Assembly (NCBI RefSeq): GCF_003101015.1
Contig: NZ_CP029206.1
Span: 186,001-250,000 of the forward strand
DNA length: 64,000 nucleotides
From: Actinobacillus porcitonsillarum
GTDB taxonomy: Bacteria > Pseudomonadota > Gammaproteobacteria > Enterobacterales > Pasteurellaceae
Reading direction: 5' to 3'
Shown here: piece after piece, positions 44,786 to 55,928 of the stretch
Position numbering within the stretch: the first letter of the stretch is position 1
Layout of the letters: each line of letters starts with the position of its first letter
Notes under the pieces: generated by a model
The model's input: the letters and a program-made list of their open reading frames with translations, nothing else
What the model was told of the DNA's origin: nothing
Database searches by the model: none
Program-made: the position numbers and the translations under genes

Positions 44786-44800
44786 TGATAATAATTCGTA
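44786..44800 (-). promoter_or_regulatory. Fur-like box upstream of the heme operon
   Basis: TGATAATAATTCGTA matches the Fur 7-1-7 pattern TGATAATnATTATCA with a perfect left half and a weaker right half. It lies about 18 bp ahead of hmuT, probably overlapping the transcript start or leader. Confidence 0.5.
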
Positions 44801-44899
44801 ATTAGATTTAGATCAAGTATTTTATGTTATCGATTTGTTAAAAATAAACGGATAAAGAGGAATGAGAGCCAAATAAAATAGCTATAAAACCCATAAAAA

Positions 44900-44932
44900 A
44901 ATCCTGATAAAGCCAATAGCCTTATCAGGATT
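44900..44932 (-). terminator. tpiA terminator
   Basis: AATCCTGATAA (44900-44910) and TTATCAGGATT (44922-44932) form a perfect 11-bp stem. A run of T residues follows on the minus strand. Confidence 0.88.
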
Positions 44933-44953
44933 AGAAACATTGAATCGGAAAAA

Positions 44954-45745
44954 TTACGCTTTCGCTTTTTCTGCCGCTTTCACGATAACTGCAAATGCAG
45001 GTGCTTTTAATGATGCACCACCAACTAATGCGCCATCAATATCCGGTTGGGTGAATAATTCTGCCGCATTCGCATCGTTCACAGAACCGCCGTATTGGAT
45101 AATGACTTGATCCGCAACCGCTTGTGATTTTGCAGCGATATGACCACGGATAAATGCGTGAACTGCTTGTGCTTGCGCTGGAGTTGCAGATTTACCTGTA
45201 CCGATTGCCCAGATTGGCTCGTATGCAATTACCGCACCGTTAAATGCTTCAACGCCTAAAGCATTGATTACTGCATCAATTTGTTTTGCACATACAGCTT
45301 CTGTTTGACCCGCTTCGTTTTCAGCTTCAGATTCACCGATACATAATACCGGCACTAAACCAGCTTTTTTGATTGCTTCAAATTTTTTTGCAATAAATTC
45401 ATCGCTTTCTTTGTGGTAAGTACGGCGTTCAGAGTGACCGATAATGATATATTTCGCACCAAAATCTTTTAACATTTCAGTTGAAATGTCGCCAGTAAAT
45501 GCACCTTGCACGTTAATATCAACGTTTTGTGCACCTAAAGAGATGATTTTTTTCGTGCCACAATCGCAACCACAGCTTGCTAATGCTGCTTCCGCTTCTG
45601 CTAAATACATTACCGGTGGTGCAATTGCAACATCACAGCCAGTTACGCCATCTAATTCACGTTTTAAGCCTTCAACTAATTCTTTAGTGAATGCTTTGCT
45701 ACCGTTTAATTTCCAGTTACCCATTACAAGTGGACGACGTGCCAT
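44954..45745 (-). CDS. tpiA: Triosephosphate isomerase
   Basis: TpiA interconverts dihydroxyacetone phosphate and glyceraldehyde 3-phosphate in glycolysis. From the ATG at 45743-45745, preceded by AGGAGA, it is 263 aa. It shows the catalytic loop and residues: GNWKLNG (Lys), IIGHSERR (His) and the [11 protein letters not shown] segment (Glu), followed by GGSV and [10 protein letters not shown] 23-codon extension upstream is open but lacks a ribosome site. It is a single-gene unit, divergent from recN. Confidence 0.97.
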   Translation of the reverse strand: MARRPLVMGNWKLNGSKAFTKELVEGLKRELDGVTGCDVAIAPPVMYLAEAEAALASCGCDCGTKKIISLGAQNVDINVQGAFTGDISTEMLKDFGAKYIIIGHSERRTYHKESDEFIAKKFEAIKKAGLVPVLCIGESEAENEAGQTEAVCAKQIDAVINALGVEAFNGAVIAYEPIWAIGTGKSATPAQAQAVHAFIRGHIAAKSQAVADQVIIQYGGSVNDANAAELFTQPDIDGALVGGASLKAPAFAVIVKAAEKAKA

Positions 45746-45878
45746 TTTGGTTTCTCCTATTAGATATAAAAAATTAAGCCAATCAAGTGTACCAAATTTT
45801 ATAAGGTTTCGCATAGCGATTGCGAGTGTTATCTATGATTTATTTGATTTAGCTAAAATTCTCTGGATAAAAACACTT

Positions 45879-45915
45879 TACTGTATATTAAATCAATAGT
45901 AGTATATATACAGTA
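45879..45915 (+). promoter_or_regulatory. Two adjacent LexA-type SOS boxes before recN
   Basis: TACTGTATATTAAATCAATA (45879-45898) keeps the full left half of the LexA consensus and CA of the right. The overlapping ATATATACAGTA (45904-45915) is a perfect right half of a second box. They lie 23-59 bp before the recN start, as expected for an SOS gene. Confidence 0.7.
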
Positions 45916-45937
45916 AATTTTTATTCAGGTGTTTTTT

Positions 45938-47617
45938 ATGCTTACTCAACTGACTATCAATAATTTTGCGATTGTCCGCCATCTTAATCTTGAACTCAAC
46001 GAAGGCATGTCTGTTATCACTGGGGAAACAGGGGCTGGTAAATCTATCGGAATTGATGCATTAGGATTGTGTCTTGGCTATCGTTCCGAAAGTAGTATGA
46101 TCCGAAATGGGGCAGATAAAGCGGATATTACGGCAACATTCCAAATGCAGCCTGATAGTCCCGCTTATTTATGGCTTAAAGAACAAGAGTTATTGGATGA
46201 AGATAATCCTCACGAGTGCATTTTACGCCGCATGATTAACCTTGAGGGGCGTTCAAAAGCCTTTGTAAATAATCGTCCATTACCCGTTTCTCAGCTACGA
46301 GAACTCGGGCAATACCTTATTCACTTAAACGGGCAACATGCGCCACAACTATTACTAAAAAGTGAATACCAGCTAGAAATTGTTGATAACTATGCAAGCA
46401 TTCAGCCTTATTTAGCTCAAATGCAAACCCAATATCAACAATGGCGCAAACTTCATCAACAGGTTAAAAATTTCCGCCAGCAATGCCAAGAAAATGAAGC
46501 GCGCCGACAATTGCTTCAATATCAAGTTGATGAGCTCGATGAATTTGCCATTAAAGAAGGCGAATTTGAAGAAATGGAAGAAACGCATAATCGTTTATCT
46601 AATGCAGAATCCCTAACCGAGCTCTCACAATCTGTACTGGATTTATTAAGCGAAGATAGTGTTAATGCTGATTCTCTAATTTATAAAGCCATTCGTCATT
46701 TAGAAGATTTAGTTGAAGTGGACACACAGTATCAGTCAGCCTTGGATATGCTCAATGAAGCATTGATTCAAGTGCAAGAAGCGAGCTCTGAAGTACATCA
46801 ATTAGCTAATCATATCGAACAAGATCCTGAGTTACTCAGCGAGTTAGATGAACGTATAGCCAAAGCAATGAGCCTAGCGAAAAAACATTATGTCTCGCCT
46901 CATGAACTTTGGCAACATCATCAAGTTTTACAGCAAGAGCTACAAGCTTTAGTGGATTTTGAAGAGAATGAAGAAAAACTCATTGAAGACGAGCAAAAAG
47001 CACATCAGGCTTGTTTAACTCTAGCGGAACAGATTTATCAGCAACGTTTAGCTGCCGCACAGAAACTGGCGGAACAAGTCACCCAGCAAATCAAACAGCT
47101 TTCTATGGAAAATGGTGAATTTTTTATTGATGTACAACATGATCCGAAAAAATTAACACCTCACGGCGCCGATTTTGTCGAGTTTAATTTGCGCAGCAAT
47201 CTTGGGCAAACGGCTCAACCCTTAGCCAAAATTGCTTCGGGAGGGGAGCTTTCTCGCATTTCTTTAGCAGTTCAAGTTTTAACGGCTAATAAACTTTCAA
47301 CACCAACCATTATCTTTGATGAAGTGGATGTCGGTATTAGCGGTGCCGTTGCAACTACGGTCGGCAAATTGCTCCGCCAGCTTGGTAATAAATGTCAGGT
47401 GTTATGTGTAACGCACTTACCTCAAGTGGCAAGCTATGGGCATCACCATTTTAATGTTCAAAAATATGTGCAAGATAACCAAACAGAAACGCAAATGAGC
47501 TTACTGTCTGAGAAAGAGCGTGTACACGCCCTTGCTCGTTTACTTGGAGGAAGCAAAATTACCGATGCGGTTTTAGCTAATGCTCAAGAGATGTTAGATT
47601 TAGCGACAGCTGAATAA
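45938..47617 (+). CDS. recN: DNA repair protein RecN
   Basis: RecN is an SMC-like ATPase recruited to double-strand breaks. From the ATG at 45938 it is 559 aa. Walker A is TGETGAGKS near residue 30. A coiled-coil middle (about 160-370, rich in Gln, Glu and Leu) leads to the C-terminal ABC half with ASGGELSRISLAVQ and the Walker B FDEVDVGISG. The SOS boxes upstream fit its known LexA control. The in-frame ATG three codons earlier (45929) lies before the better-placed start. Confidence 0.95.
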   Translation: MLTQLTINNFAIVRHLNLELNEGMSVITGETGAGKSIGIDALGLCLGYRSESSMIRNGADKADITATFQMQPDSPAYLWLKEQELLDEDNPHECILRRMINLEGRSKAFVNNRPLPVSQLRELGQYLIHLNGQHAPQLLLKSEYQLEIVDNYASIQPYLAQMQTQYQQWRKLHQQVKNFRQQCQENEARRQLLQYQVDELDEFAIKEGEFEEMEETHNRLSNAESLTELSQSVLDLLSEDSVNADSLIYKAIRHLEDLVEVDTQYQSALDMLNEALIQVQEASSEVHQLANHIEQDPELLSELDERIAKAMSLAKKHYVSPHELWQHHQVLQQELQALVDFEENEEKLIEDEQKAHQACLTLAEQIYQQRLAAAQKLAEQVTQQIKQLSMENGEFFIDVQHDPKKLTPHGADFVEFNLRSNLGQTAQPLAKIASGGELSRISLAVQVLTANKLSTPTIIFDEVDVGISGAVATTVGKLLRQLGNKCQVLCVTHLPQVASYGHHHFNVQKYVQDNQTETQMSLLSEKERVHALARLLGGSKITDAVLANAQEMLDLATAE

Positions 47618-47625
47618 TCAAGCGG

Positions 47626-49566
47626 TTAAGCGATATCCGCTTCAGCTAAGTAATGACCAAAATCAACGGGAATCTTCCATGTTTGCAACAATTTGTTGTC
47701 ATGTTGCTCTAATTCGGCTAATAACGTAATGGCATCAGCCATACTCCAAGCGGTTGGTTTTTGATAAAATTTTGCAAAAAAATCGGCTAATCCAACCGCT
47801 TGTTTGCCGTCCTGTCTTGAGTGCGTAGTAGCGCAAGTTTGAAGAAGCATCAAGAGCAACTGTTGTAAATTTTGTTCACGTAACCCTTTTGGTACGGCAC
47901 TCATAGAAAGTCTTACTTTACCTTGCCAATTTTTTTCACTGATTTGGAAGCCCCATTTCGCTAGCTCCTCTTTGAGCTGGAACCAAACTGCGCTTTGCTC
48001 TTCTTCCAAAGTAAGCGTGAGTGGAATCAGCAATGATTGACTTTCGCCTGATTTAAGTCGCTCTAACCAATGCCACTGCCCCAATTTGGCTAAAGGGAGG
48101 AGAAAAAAGCTTTCATGCTCTTTTAATAATGCCGCTTGTTGTTGCACAATCGCTAAAACAGTTGCATGTGAATGAGGAACAGATATCGTTTCCGAATTTA
48201 ATGGTAACGTTCGTTCAACATGGGTAGATAAGCTTTCGGGCTCCCCCTGCTTTGCCGTATCTTGGTAAAAAATTGCACTGGGCTGATGAAAATCCTCTTT
48301 CTCACGCTTTTCTGTTGTGATGAGCTCGTTATACCAACGTTGTGCCGAAGGCGAAGATGATTTTGTTGGAATATGCGATGAAAATGTTGTTCGTCCGCCA
48401 TTCCTAACAGAATGTCCGTGGTATTTGGTGGAGGAAGTCAGTTGCCCGGCAAAAATATTTTCGCCGGCGGCAGCTCGGTTTGTATCTTGTGAATAAGCAG
48501 GAACCGCCTCATGAATTTCATCAACTCGGTTTTCTAGCGTCAAGGCAAGTGGCGCTTGCTGCTGTAATGCTTGATGTACACCTTGCAAAATAAAATCATG
48601 CACTAAACGTCCTTGATGAAAACGCACTTCGTGTTTTGCCGGATGAACATTCACATCCACATGGCTTGGGTCTAAATCTAAAAAAATAACAAATGCCGGA
48701 TAATCGCCTTGTGCAATGCTGTCGCCATACGCTTGACGAATGGCGTGGTTAATGGTTTTATCCCGCATCATTCGCCCATTCACATAGCTATAACATAAAT
48801 CATTTTGCGTACGAGCAAGCGTTGGCATGCCAATCCAGCCATGCAAATGTAAATCGCCATGTTGCCAATCAATATGAGTAGCTTGCTGAATAAATGCATC
48901 GCCACAAATCGCTGCTATACGTTTTTGTTGCTGCTCGACCGAATTATCTAATACCTTACGATATTGTCGAACCACTTTGCCATTATGAGACAAAATAAAG
49001 GTAACATGCGGTTTAGCTAATGCAATTCGGCGAATCACCTCATCAATATGCTGAAATTCCGTTTTATCAGTACGTAAAAATTTACGGCGTGCCGGTGTAT
49101 TAAAAAATAAATTGGCAACCGATACCGTTGTCCCTACGGGATGAGAAGCCGGCTGAATTTCTACCGTCATCTCTCGCCCCTGTGCATAAGCTTGCCACGC
49201 CTCAGTCTGACCTTCAGGACGTGAAGTTAATGTTAAACGAGAAACAGAGCTGATACTTGCCAAGGCTTCGCCACGAAAGCCCAAACTCAAAATACATTCT
49301 AAATCTTCTAAGGTTGCAATCTTACTGGTTGCATGGCGAGCCAATGCTAAAGCAAGATCTTGCTTAGCAATGCCACAACCGTTATCTCGAATCTTAATCA
49401 GCTGAGCACCACCTTTTTCAATCTCAATGTGAATTTGGTTTGCGCCGGCATCTAAACTATTTTCAACAAGCTCTTTAACCACTGATGCAGGGCGTTCGAC
49501 CACTTCTCCTGCAGCGATTTGGTTAGCTAATTGTGGTGGCAAGATATGAATAAGATTTTTCGTCAT
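47626..49566 (-). CDS. mutL: DNA mismatch repair protein MutL
   Basis: MutL links MutS mismatch recognition to MutH and UvrD. The 646-aa protein has an N-terminal GHKL ATPase domain with [18 protein letters not shown] and the lid [15 protein letters not shown]. Then come a transducer domain ([18 protein letters not shown]), a long variable linker (about 345-450) and a C-terminal dimerisation domain. No DQHAAxER endonuclease motif is seen, as in other MutH-dependent gammaproteobacteria. It is not beside miaA as in E. coli; miaA lies 1.4 kb further along. Confidence 0.95.
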   Translation of the reverse strand: MTKNLIHILPPQLANQIAAGEVVERPASVVKELVENSLDAGANQIHIEIEKGGAQLIKIRDNGCGIAKQDLALALARHATSKIATLEDLECILSLGFRGEALASISSVSRLTLTSRPEGQTEAWQAYAQGREMTVEIQPASHPVGTTVSVANLFFNTPARRKFLRTDKTEFQHIDEVIRRIALAKPHVTFILSHNGKVVRQYRKVLDNSVEQQQKRIAAICGDAFIQQATHIDWQHGDLHLHGWIGMPTLARTQNDLCYSYVNGRMMRDKTINHAIRQAYGDSIAQGDYPAFVIFLDLDPSHVDVNVHPAKHEVRFHQGRLVHDFILQGVHQALQQQAPLALTLENRVDEIHEAVPAYSQDTNRAAAGENIFAGQLTSSTKYHGHSVRNGGRTTFSSHIPTKSSSPSAQRWYNELITTEKREKEDFHQPSAIFYQDTAKQGEPESLSTHVERTLPLNSETISVPHSHATVLAIVQQQAALLKEHESFFLLPLAKLGQWHWLERLKSGESQSLLIPLTLTLEEEQSAVWFQLKEELAKWGFQISEKNWQGKVRLSMSAVPKGLREQNLQQLLLMLLQTCATTHSRQDGKQAVGLADFFAKFYQKPTAWSMADAITLLAELEQHDNKLLQTWKIPVDFGHYLAEADIA

Positions 49567-49651
49567 ATTTTATTGAGAGAATGATTGCAATTTCAAAGAT
49601 TTTAGCATAATTTGCGAATAATTTATGTTTAGTCAGAAATAGGATCACTTA

Positions 49652-50905
49652 ATGAGTTCACTCACATCAGATATTCTCCAAATCGCACAGCAAGCCAAAC
49701 TTGCTAGCGTTGAAATGGCTCAATTTGGCAACGTGCAAAAAAATCACGCACTTTTAACCATTGCAGATACTCTAGAAGCACGATCTGCGGAAATTTTGGC
49801 TGCCAATGCTAAAGATATTGAGTTTGCTCAATCGCAAAGCATCTCCGCAGCCATTATTGATCGCCTATTACTCACAGAAAGCCGCTTACAAGGCATTGCA
49901 AATGATGTACGCCATGTTGCCAAACTTGCCGATCCTGTGGGGCAAATTATTGATGGCGGCGTACTGAATTCAGGCTTAAAAATTGAACGCCAACGCGTTC
50001 CTCTCGGGGTTATTCTAACCATTTACGAAGCTCGCCCAAATGTTACCATTGATGTCGCTTCGCTCTGCTTAAAAACAGGTAACGCAGTCATCTTACGTGG
50101 TGGAAAAGAGACCAAATTTACCAACGCAATTTTAGTTGAAGTCGTACAACAAGCCTTAGAAACAGCCGGACTTCCTAAATTCGCCGTACAAGCCATTACA
50201 AATCCGGATCGAGCATTACTCCTTGAGCTGCTCAAACTCGATCGCTACATTGATATGGTTATTCCTCGTGGTGGTGCCGGTTTACATCAATTCTGTAAAG
50301 AAAATTCAACCATTCCGGTAATTGTCGGCGGAATCGGGGTTTGTCACTTATTTGTGGAAAAAAGCGCAGACCAAGACAAAGCGCTTGATGTGATCGCCAA
50401 TGCGAAAACACAGCGACCTAGCACGTGTAATACACTCGAAACTCTCTTAGTTGATAAAGCGATTGCTGATAGCTTCTTACCAAAATTGGTTGAACGCATG
50501 AAATCTCTCGGAGTAACACTGCATACGGATGATTTGCAAAAAAGCGAAGGAATTGAACCGCTTGATCCAGCAAAACTGCGCCAAGAATGGCTCTCGCTGG
50601 ATTTAAATCTTGTTGTTGTAGAAGGCTTGAGTGCTGCAGTGGAACATATCCGAGAGTATGGTTCCCAACATTCTGAATCCATTTTAACCTCTGACTATCA
50701 GCTCGCCCGTCAATTTGTCGCACAAGTGGATGCAGCAGCGGTATACATCAATGCAAGTACACGCTTTACCGATGGTGGCGAATTTGGTTTAGGGGCAGAA
50801 GTCGCAGTAAGCACCCAAAAACTCCACGCCCGAGGTCCAATGGGCTTAGAAGCACTTACCACATATAAATGGGTATGTGAGGGAGATTATCTTTCAAGAG
50901 CCTAG
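49652..50905 (+). CDS. proA: Gamma-glutamyl phosphate reductase
   Basis: ProA reduces gamma-glutamyl phosphate to glutamate semialdehyde with NADPH in proline synthesis. The 417-aa aldehyde-dehydrogenase-fold protein shows [48 protein letters not shown], and the catalytic Cys in [14 protein letters not shown]. The C-terminal [22 protein letters not shown] is typical. The length matches E. coli (417). It is not adjacent to proB. A strong terminator follows. Confidence 0.97.
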   Translation: MSSLTSDILQIAQQAKLASVEMAQFGNVQKNHALLTIADTLEARSAEILAANAKDIEFAQSQSISAAIIDRLLLTESRLQGIANDVRHVAKLADPVGQIIDGGVLNSGLKIERQRVPLGVILTIYEARPNVTIDVASLCLKTGNAVILRGGKETKFTNAILVEVVQQALETAGLPKFAVQAITNPDRALLLELLKLDRYIDMVIPRGGAGLHQFCKENSTIPVIVGGIGVCHLFVEKSADQDKALDVIANAKTQRPSTCNTLETLLVDKAIADSFLPKLVERMKSLGVTLHTDDLQKSEGIEPLDPAKLRQEWLSLDLNLVVVEGLSAAVEHIREYGSQHSESILTSDYQLARQFVAQVDAAAVYINASTRFTDGGEFGLGAEVAVSTQKLHARGPMGLEALTTYKWVCEGDYLSRA

Positions 50906-50973
50906 ACGCATACCATTAAAAACGCTTTCCGGAATTAGCTTAAAGTGACTTAAAACCATCTAAAGCTGACGAA

Positions 50974-50997
50974 AAACCCGACATTTCTGTCGGGTTT
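50974..50997. terminator. Bidirectional terminator between proA and miaA
   Basis: AAACCCGACA (50974-50983) and TGTCGGGTTT (50988-50997) form a perfect 10-bp stem with a TTTC loop. It sits between two convergent genes. Confidence 0.88.
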
Positions 50998-51000
50998 ACT

Positions 51001-51939
51001 CTACTTAGCAAACTGTTCCCATTTATCTAAAACAATTGCTTTGGCTTGTTCCGGTGCTAAGCTGTCTAACCACGTTAATTCACTCTGCCAGCTTCGTAGC
51101 CACGTAATTTGGCGTTTGGCTAATTGACGGGTAGCACAGATACCTTTGAAAATCGCTTCGTCTAATGAAATTTCGCCTTGTAAATACTCCCATATTTGAC
51201 GATAACCAACACAACGGATAGAAGGCAGATCAATATGCAGATCCGGACGCTCATATAACTTTTTCACTTCCTCCTCAAAGCCAAGTGCTATCATTTTATG
51301 AAAACGTTGTTCAATGCGTTCGTGTAAAACAGCTCGTTCTTGTGGTGCAATGGCAAATTGTAGAACATCATAAGGCAAACTTTCCCCTTGCTCTGCGGTC
51401 AATTCCGTCATTGTTTTACCGGTAATGTAAAACACTTCAAGCGCCCGATTGATCCGCTGGCTGTCATTTGGGTTGATCCGTGTTCCTGCCACAGGATCAA
51501 TTTTTAACAATTCCTGATGAAGTGCTGCCCAACCTTGTTGTTCTGCACGTTGTTCAATTTCTGTCCGAATATTTGGATCTGCTGAAGGCAATGGCGAAAG
51601 CCCTTCAATAAGAGCTTTGTAATATAGCATTGTGCCGCCAACTAATAACGGAATTCGACCGCTTGCCGTAATATCCGCCATTTCTTTTAGCGCATCGGCT
51701 CGAAAGTTCATGGCCGAATAACTTTCTGCCGGATCTAAAATATCAATTAAACGATGAGGAGCAAGTGCTAACTCAGCTTGGCTCGGTTTAGCCGTGCCAA
51801 TATCCATGCCTTTATAAATTAACGCTGAATCGACACTGATAACTTCGACTGGCAAGGTTTGACGCAAAGCAATTGCCAAATCGGTTTTCCCCGAGGCAGT
51901 CGGCCCCATTAAAAAAATAGCTTGAGGTTTTTTATGCAT
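51001..51939 (-). CDS. miaA: tRNA dimethylallyltransferase MiaA
   Basis: MiaA adds a dimethylallyl group to A37 of tRNAs reading codons that start with U. The 312-aa protein has the P-loop [30 protein letters not shown], the substrate-binding stretch [16 protein letters not shown] and [14 protein letters not shown] near the C terminus. The length is normal. It follows birA by 10 bp on the minus strand, in place of the mutL-miaA-hfq arrangement of E. coli. Confidence 0.96.
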   Translation of the reverse strand: MHKKPQAIFLMGPTASGKTDLAIALRQTLPVEVISVDSALIYKGMDIGTAKPSQAELALAPHRLIDILDPAESYSAMNFRADALKEMADITASGRIPLLVGGTMLYYKALIEGLSPLPSADPNIRTEIEQRAEQQGWAALHQELLKIDPVAGTRINPNDSQRINRALEVFYITGKTMTELTAEQGESLPYDVLQFAIAPQERAVLHERIEQRFHKMIALGFEEEVKKLYERPDLHIDLPSIRCVGYRQIWEYLQGEISLDEAIFKGICATRQLAKRQITWLRSWQSELTWLDSLAPEQAKAIVLDKWEQFAK

Positions 51940-51949
51940 ATTTTGTTGT

Positions 51950-52726
51950 TCAATTTTCTGTTTGAGTATTGGGTCTTAGTGACATTTCGCCAATCCCAAA
52001 AGCATTTATCTCATTGCCCTGTTTCAGCAGTAGCTCTCCCTGTTCGTTTATACCTTGGGAGATACCGTGGATTTCTTGCCCTTCCGTCACTAATTTAACC
52101 GCTTGACCGTGAAAAATATCAAAGGATTGCCAACGTTCAACGTAATGAGCAAAGCCTACAAGCGGGTAGATTTTAAGATTTTTTTGCAATTCATAAGCAA
52201 GACGACATACCAAGGCATTGCGGTCAAAATGGTAAGCGGAAAGATCAGCCCACGCTTGATTGACAATCTTCTCATCAACCTTTGTCATTCCTAAATTCAA
52301 GCCAATACCAATGACCAAATGTACGCCATTTTTATCCACCTTCGTTTCAATCAAAATGCCGCCCATTTTTTTACTTTGGAAATACACATCATTCGGCCAT
52401 TTAATTTGAATATCCTTTACCCCTTGCGCTTGTAAGCTTTCGGCAATAATCAATGCGACCACAAGACTTAAAGAAGAAACCTGTTCCACTTCTTCCTTAG
52501 GATAGTGCCACAAAATCGAAAAATAGACATTTTCACTTTGCGGCGAATACCAAGTTCGCCCCCGTCTTCCTCGCCCGGAAGTTTGACTTTCTGCTAGGCA
52601 AACTGAACCTTGTTCTAATTCTTGATAATGATTGAGTAAAAAAGCATTGGTGGAGTCAATTTCCTCAAAAACGAGGGCTTGACCACATAATAATGCCTCT
52701 TGAATTTGGGATTGGTTGAGTTTCAT
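51950..52726 (-). CDS. birA: Biotin--[acetyl-CoA carboxylase] ligase without DNA-binding domain
   Basis: BirA attaches biotin to the BCCP subunit of acetyl-CoA carboxylase via biotinyl-AMP. The 258-aa protein holds only the catalytic and C-terminal domains: [27 protein letters not shown] (biotin/ATP loop), [20 protein letters not shown] and the C-terminal SH3-like part. E. coli BirA is 321 aa with an N-terminal helix-turn-helix repressor domain that is absent here, and the gene starts directly at the ligase domain. It would therefore be a pure (group I type) ligase. It lies between murB and miaA. Confidence 0.93.
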   Translation of the reverse strand: MKLNQSQIQEALLCGQALVFEEIDSTNAFLLNHYQELEQGSVCLAESQTSGRGRRGRTWYSPQSENVYFSILWHYPKEEVEQVSSLSLVVALIIAESLQAQGVKDIQIKWPNDVYFQSKKMGGILIETKVDKNGVHLVIGIGLNLGMTKVDEKIVNQAWADLSAYHFDRNALVCRLAYELQKNLKIYPLVGFAHYVERWQSFDIFHGQAVKLVTEGQEIHGISQGINEQGELLLKQGNEINAFGIGEMSLRPNTQTEN

Positions 52727-52734
52727 TTGCCACC

Positions 52735-53760
52735 TTAGCGCGTTATCGCTTCGCTATCAATTTCGCCATTTCTGCCCATAAAGCGAACTTCTGGGTGTAA
52801 TTCCACACCAAATTTTTCACGCACACGTTGGCGAACCGCTTTTGCTAAATGCACAATATCCATCCCCGTTGCATTTTCTTTGTTGATTAAAACCAACGCT
52901 TGCTGGGTATGCACCGCGGCGCCTCCCACTTGAAAGCCTTTCAGATCGCATTGATCAATCAACCAACCTGCGGCTAATTTTACACTACCATCAGCTTGTG
53001 GATAGTGAGGGATATGAGGGAAACTTGCCTGTAATTGCGCAAAATCTTCCGCACTAATCACCGGATTTTTGAAGAAGCTCCCTGCGTTGCCAAATTCATC
53101 AGGGTTTGGTAGCTTGCTTGAACGCACAGCACAAACTTCATCGAAAACTTGTTGTGCCGTTACGCTTTGGGGATCAAATTGGGTTAAAGAACCGTAAGTC
53201 AGCACAGGTTTCCAAACTTTAGGTAATTTTAATCCCACCGAAATAATCGCAAAACCCTCTTTATATTCGTGCTTAAAAATACTTTCACGATAACCAAATT
53301 GGCACTCATCTTTTGTTAGTCGAGAGACTTCGCCTGTTTGCAAATTTACCACTTCGACAAAATCACACACTTGAGCAAATTCCACGCCATAAGCCCCGAT
53401 ATTTTGGATTGGCGCAGAGCCTGCTACACCGGGAATTAGAGCCAGATTTTCTAGCCCATAAATGCCCTGTTTAAGCGCCGATTGCACTAATGCGTGCCAA
53501 TTTTGACCGCCTTGAACGTGTAAATAATGGAAATCTTGGTCTTGATGATGAACAAAACCAGTCATTTTATTGATCAATACCACACCAGCAAAATCTTCCG
53601 TGAACAATACGTTAGAGCCTTGTCCTAGAAGCAAAATCGGTTGTTTGGCTTGTTTTGCGCTTTGCCACGCCGTTAATAATTGCTCAACGTTCTGATACTC
53701 AATAATGCTGTTTGCATTGACCGGCAAATGAAATGTGTGAAAAGGGGTTAAACTTTGCAT
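52735..53760 (-). CDS. murB: UDP-N-acetylenolpyruvoylglucosamine reductase MurB
   Basis: MurB is an FAD enzyme that reduces UDP-GlcNAc-enolpyruvate to UDP-MurNAc in peptidoglycan synthesis. The 341-aa protein shows the FAD-binding [36 protein letters not shown] and FGYRESIFK. The active-site stretch [10 protein letters not shown] and C-terminal HPEVRFMG follow. The length and the extra C-terminal region fit the type I (E. coli) enzyme. It is followed after eight bp by birA, a murB-birA pairing shared with E. coli. Confidence 0.97.
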   Translation of the reverse strand: MQSLTPFHTFHLPVNANSIIEYQNVEQLLTAWQSAKQAKQPILLLGQGSNVLFTEDFAGVVLINKMTGFVHHQDQDFHYLHVQGGQNWHALVQSALKQGIYGLENLALIPGVAGSAPIQNIGAYGVEFAQVCDFVEVVNLQTGEVSRLTKDECQFGYRESIFKHEYKEGFAIISVGLKLPKVWKPVLTYGSLTQFDPQSVTAQQVFDEVCAVRSSKLPNPDEFGNAGSFFKNPVISAEDFAQLQASFPHIPHYPQADGSVKLAAGWLIDQCDLKGFQVGGAAVHTQQALVLINKENATGMDIVHLAKAVRQRVREKFGVELHPEVRFMGRNGEIDSEAITR

Positions 53761-53806
53761 AATAATTAATTGATTTGTTAAAAACGGCTGCTATCTTAGC
53801 ATAAAT

Positions 53807-53848
53807 AAGCGGTCGAATTTGCAAGCTGTTTTACAAAACCGACCGCTT
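53807..53848 (-). terminator. Inverted uptake-signal hairpin after crp
   Basis: AAGCGGTCG (53807-53815) and CGACCGCTT (53840-53848) form a 9-bp stem with a 24-nt loop between the crp stop and the murB start. A long loop and weak T-run make termination partial at best. Confidence 0.5.
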
Positions 53849-53865
53849 GTGAAAATGGAAAAGGC

Positions 53866-54552
53866 TTATGCTTTCAGAAGTTTATCGTGATAAATCACAA
53901 TGGTTTTGCCGTGGGCTGAAATTAAACCATCATCTTCTAACATTTTTAAAATGCGCCCTACGGTTTCTCGAGAGCAGCCCACCATTTGCCCGATTTCCTG
54001 ACGGGTAATTTTAATTTGCATACCATCAGGGTGTGTCATCGCATCAGGCTGTTTGGCTAAATTCATCAATGTTTGTGCAATTCGTCCTGCCACATCTAAA
54101 AAGGCTAAATTGCTCACTTGGCTTGATGTTTGGCGTAAACGGCGTGCCATTTGAGCTGCAAGATACATTAAAATATCCGGATTTAAATGCACGATTTGCT
54201 TAAATTTTTTGTAAGAAATCTCGGCAATTTCACAGGTTTCTTTGGTTTTTACCCACGCTGTTCTCGGCTGCACTTTTTCTTCAAACAAGCTAATTTCGCC
54301 TAAAAATTCACCTTGCCCCAAATGGGTTAAAAGCATCTCTTTATGCTCATCATCTTTCACAAAGACAGAAACCGAACCGCTTACAATGTAATACAATGAT
54401 TCCGCATTTTCGCCTGCGTGAATTAAGGTATATTTTGCCGGATAGCGATGCACGTGGCATTGCGTTAAAAACCACTCAACCACAGGATCGTGAATTGAAG
54501 GAGAAGGCGTTAAATCCCCAAGAGGTGGGGTACTCAGCGTCATATCTTGCAT
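53866..54552 (-). CDS. crp: cAMP receptor protein CRP
   Basis: CRP is the global regulator that binds cAMP and then DNA (TGTGA-N6-TCACA). It also controls natural competence in Pasteurellaceae. From the ATG at 54550-54552, with AAGGA upstream, it is 228 aa. The cAMP-binding beta-barrel includes [12 protein letters not shown] and the arginine-serine pair QPRTAWV. The helix-turn-helix [23 protein letters not shown] is as in other Pasteurellaceae. A start six codons upstream is possible. It lies in dut-slmA-yheU-crp, an order shared with Haemophilus influenzae. Confidence 0.96.
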   Translation of the reverse strand: MQDMTLSTPPLGDLTPSPSIHDPVVEWFLTQCHVHRYPAKYTLIHAGENAESLYYIVSGSVSVFVKDDEHKEMLLTHLGQGEFLGEISLFEEKVQPRTAWVKTKETCEIAEISYKKFKQIVHLNPDILMYLAAQMARRLRQTSSQVSNLAFLDVAGRIAQTLMNLAKQPDAMTHPDGMQIKITRQEIGQMVGCSRETVGRILKMLEDDGLISAHGKTIVIYHDKLLKA

Positions 54553-54614
54553 AAAAATCCTTTCTATCAAACTTATCTAACTATTCTAGTTTGATTGTAC
54601 TATATACGCTCAAA

Positions 54615-54833
54615 CTAACCTAAAAACGAGTTTTTGTCTTTTATATCAAGGCTCTCGTGTAGCTCCGACCACACAATGACCACCTTATCAGCCTTGAGTT
54701 GTGCTAATAAACGCTCTCGTTTTTCTTCCAGAGAAAGCTCTCTTGTTCCATAATCCGTGCCTTCTCTTAAAATAAAGGAATCCAGCACATTATAAAGCGT
54801 GCTTTCTTCCAATTCTTGCCAAGGAATAATCAT
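54615..54833 (-). CDS. yheU: YheU family (UPF0270) protein
   Basis: A 72-aa cytosolic protein of the YheU/UPF0270 family of unknown function, equal in length to E. coli YheU. It begins MIIPWQELEESTLYNVLDSFILREGTDYG and contains LAQLKADKVVIVWSELHESLDI. The ATG at 54831-54833 follows AGAGG; five extra codons upstream overlap slmA. The gene lies between slmA and crp as in Haemophilus. Confidence 0.93.
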   Translation of the reverse strand: MIIPWQELEESTLYNVLDSFILREGTDYGTRELSLEEKRERLLAQLKADKVVIVWSELHESLDIKDKNSFLG

Positions 54834-54840
54834 ATCGCCT

Positions 54841-55449
54841 CTAATCAAATAAAGGTTTAATCATTGCCCACTGTTTATCAAAATGTTGGTGCTGATTATA
54901 ACTAAAGTTTGAACGAACTAAACGTAAAAACTGCCCTTCGCAGAAATTTACTAAATAGCCTGCCAATGCACGTTCATCTTCAAACGATTTACCGTCTTTT
55001 AATTTGCTCATTTGCAAAATATTGGCAAATTGAAATTCCAAACCATCAAAGAATTTTGACACTCGGGCTTTTAGCGTGTCATCTTCAAACATAAGTGCAT
55101 GACCGGTTAAAATACGAGTAACTCCCGGGTTTTTGCGGGCAAACTCAATCACGGTATAAAGGATAGATTTTATCGCTAAAGCAGTCGTATTTTCTTTGCG
55201 TTTACTAGCGGCAATATAACTCGTTAAGGTTTGTTCGATCCGTTCAATCAATGCTTCAAACATCTTGGTTTTACTCGGGAAATAGCGATATAACGCCCCT
55301 TCCGACACCCCAACTGCTTTGGCAAGGCGCTCCGTAGTAACACGTTGCATTCCTTCTTCCGAATTCAGTAAACCAATTAAGACTTCAAGCACTTGCTGCT
55401 GTCGCTCTTTTACCGACTTTTTCGGCATCTTGATTACAGGTTCTGTCAT
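54841..55449 (-). CDS. slmA: Nucleoid occlusion factor SlmA
   Basis: SlmA is a TetR-family DNA-binding protein that blocks FtsZ ring assembly over the nucleoid. The 202-aa protein has an N-terminal helix-turn-helix ([36 protein letters not shown]) and a helical C-terminal FtsZ-binding domain with [16 protein letters not shown] and [11 protein letters not shown]. The length matches E. coli (198). It is next to dut, the conserved dut-slmA pair. Confidence 0.95.
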   Translation of the reverse strand: MTEPVIKMPKKSVKERQQQVLEVLIGLLNSEEGMQRVTTERLAKAVGVSEGALYRYFPSKTKMFEALIERIEQTLTSYIAASKRKENTTALAIKSILYTVIEFARKNPGVTRILTGHALMFEDDTLKARVSKFFDGLEFQFANILQMSKLKDGKSFEDERALAGYLVNFCEGQFLRLVRSNFSYNQHQHFDKQWAMIKPLFD

Positions 55450-55457
55450 TTTCTACC

Positions 55458-55913
55458 CTATTGTTTACCTGAATGACCAAAACCACCTTCGCCACGATCG
55501 GTGGCGGTAAATTCTTCTACGATATTAAATTGTGCTTGCACCACAGGCACGAAAACGAGCTGGGCGATACGATCACCCACTTCAATCGTAAACGGTTTAT
55601 CACTACGGTTCCAAAGGGAAACCATTAGCGGACCTTGATAATCGCTGTCGATTAAGCCAACCAAGTTACCCAATACGATCCCGTTTTTATGTCCAAGCCC
55701 TGAACGAGGCAAAATTACCGCTGCTAAGTTTGGATCGGCAATATAAACCGAAATCCCCGTTGGAATTAACACCGTCTGACCTGCTTCTACGGTTAAAGGT
55801 TGCTCAATCAATGCACGTAAATCTAATCCTGCTGAACCTGTTGTTGCATAAGTTGGCAAAGGGAATTCTGTACCGATACGTTTATCTAAAATTTTTAAGT
55901 CGATTTGTTTCAT
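55458..55913 (-). CDS. dut: dUTP diphosphatase
   Basis: Dut hydrolyses dUTP to dUMP and pyrophosphate, keeping uracil out of DNA and supplying thymidylate synthesis. The 151-aa subunit of a trimer shows all five motifs: [46 protein letters not shown] and the flexible C-terminal [10 protein letters not shown]. The length matches E. coli. It is followed by slmA. A glycosyltransferase gene is inserted between it and coaBC. Confidence 0.98.
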   Translation of the reverse strand: MKQIDLKILDKRIGTEFPLPTYATTGSAGLDLRALIEQPLTVEAGQTVLIPTGISVYIADPNLAAVILPRSGLGHKNGIVLGNLVGLIDSDYQGPLMVSLWNRSDKPFTIEVGDRIAQLVFVPVVQAQFNIVEEFTATDRGEGGFGHSGKQ

Positions 55914-55928
55914 TTTTATCCTTTTTAA

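Noticed and set aside
47620-47642. Terminator between recN and mutL
   Set aside because: Only a 6-bp AAGCGG/CCGCTT stem, overlapping the mutL coding end and with no T-run.
49828-50723. Several antisense open frames inside proA
   Set aside because: Long stop-free antisense frames arise from the codon usage of proA; none has a start signal or a recognisable domain.
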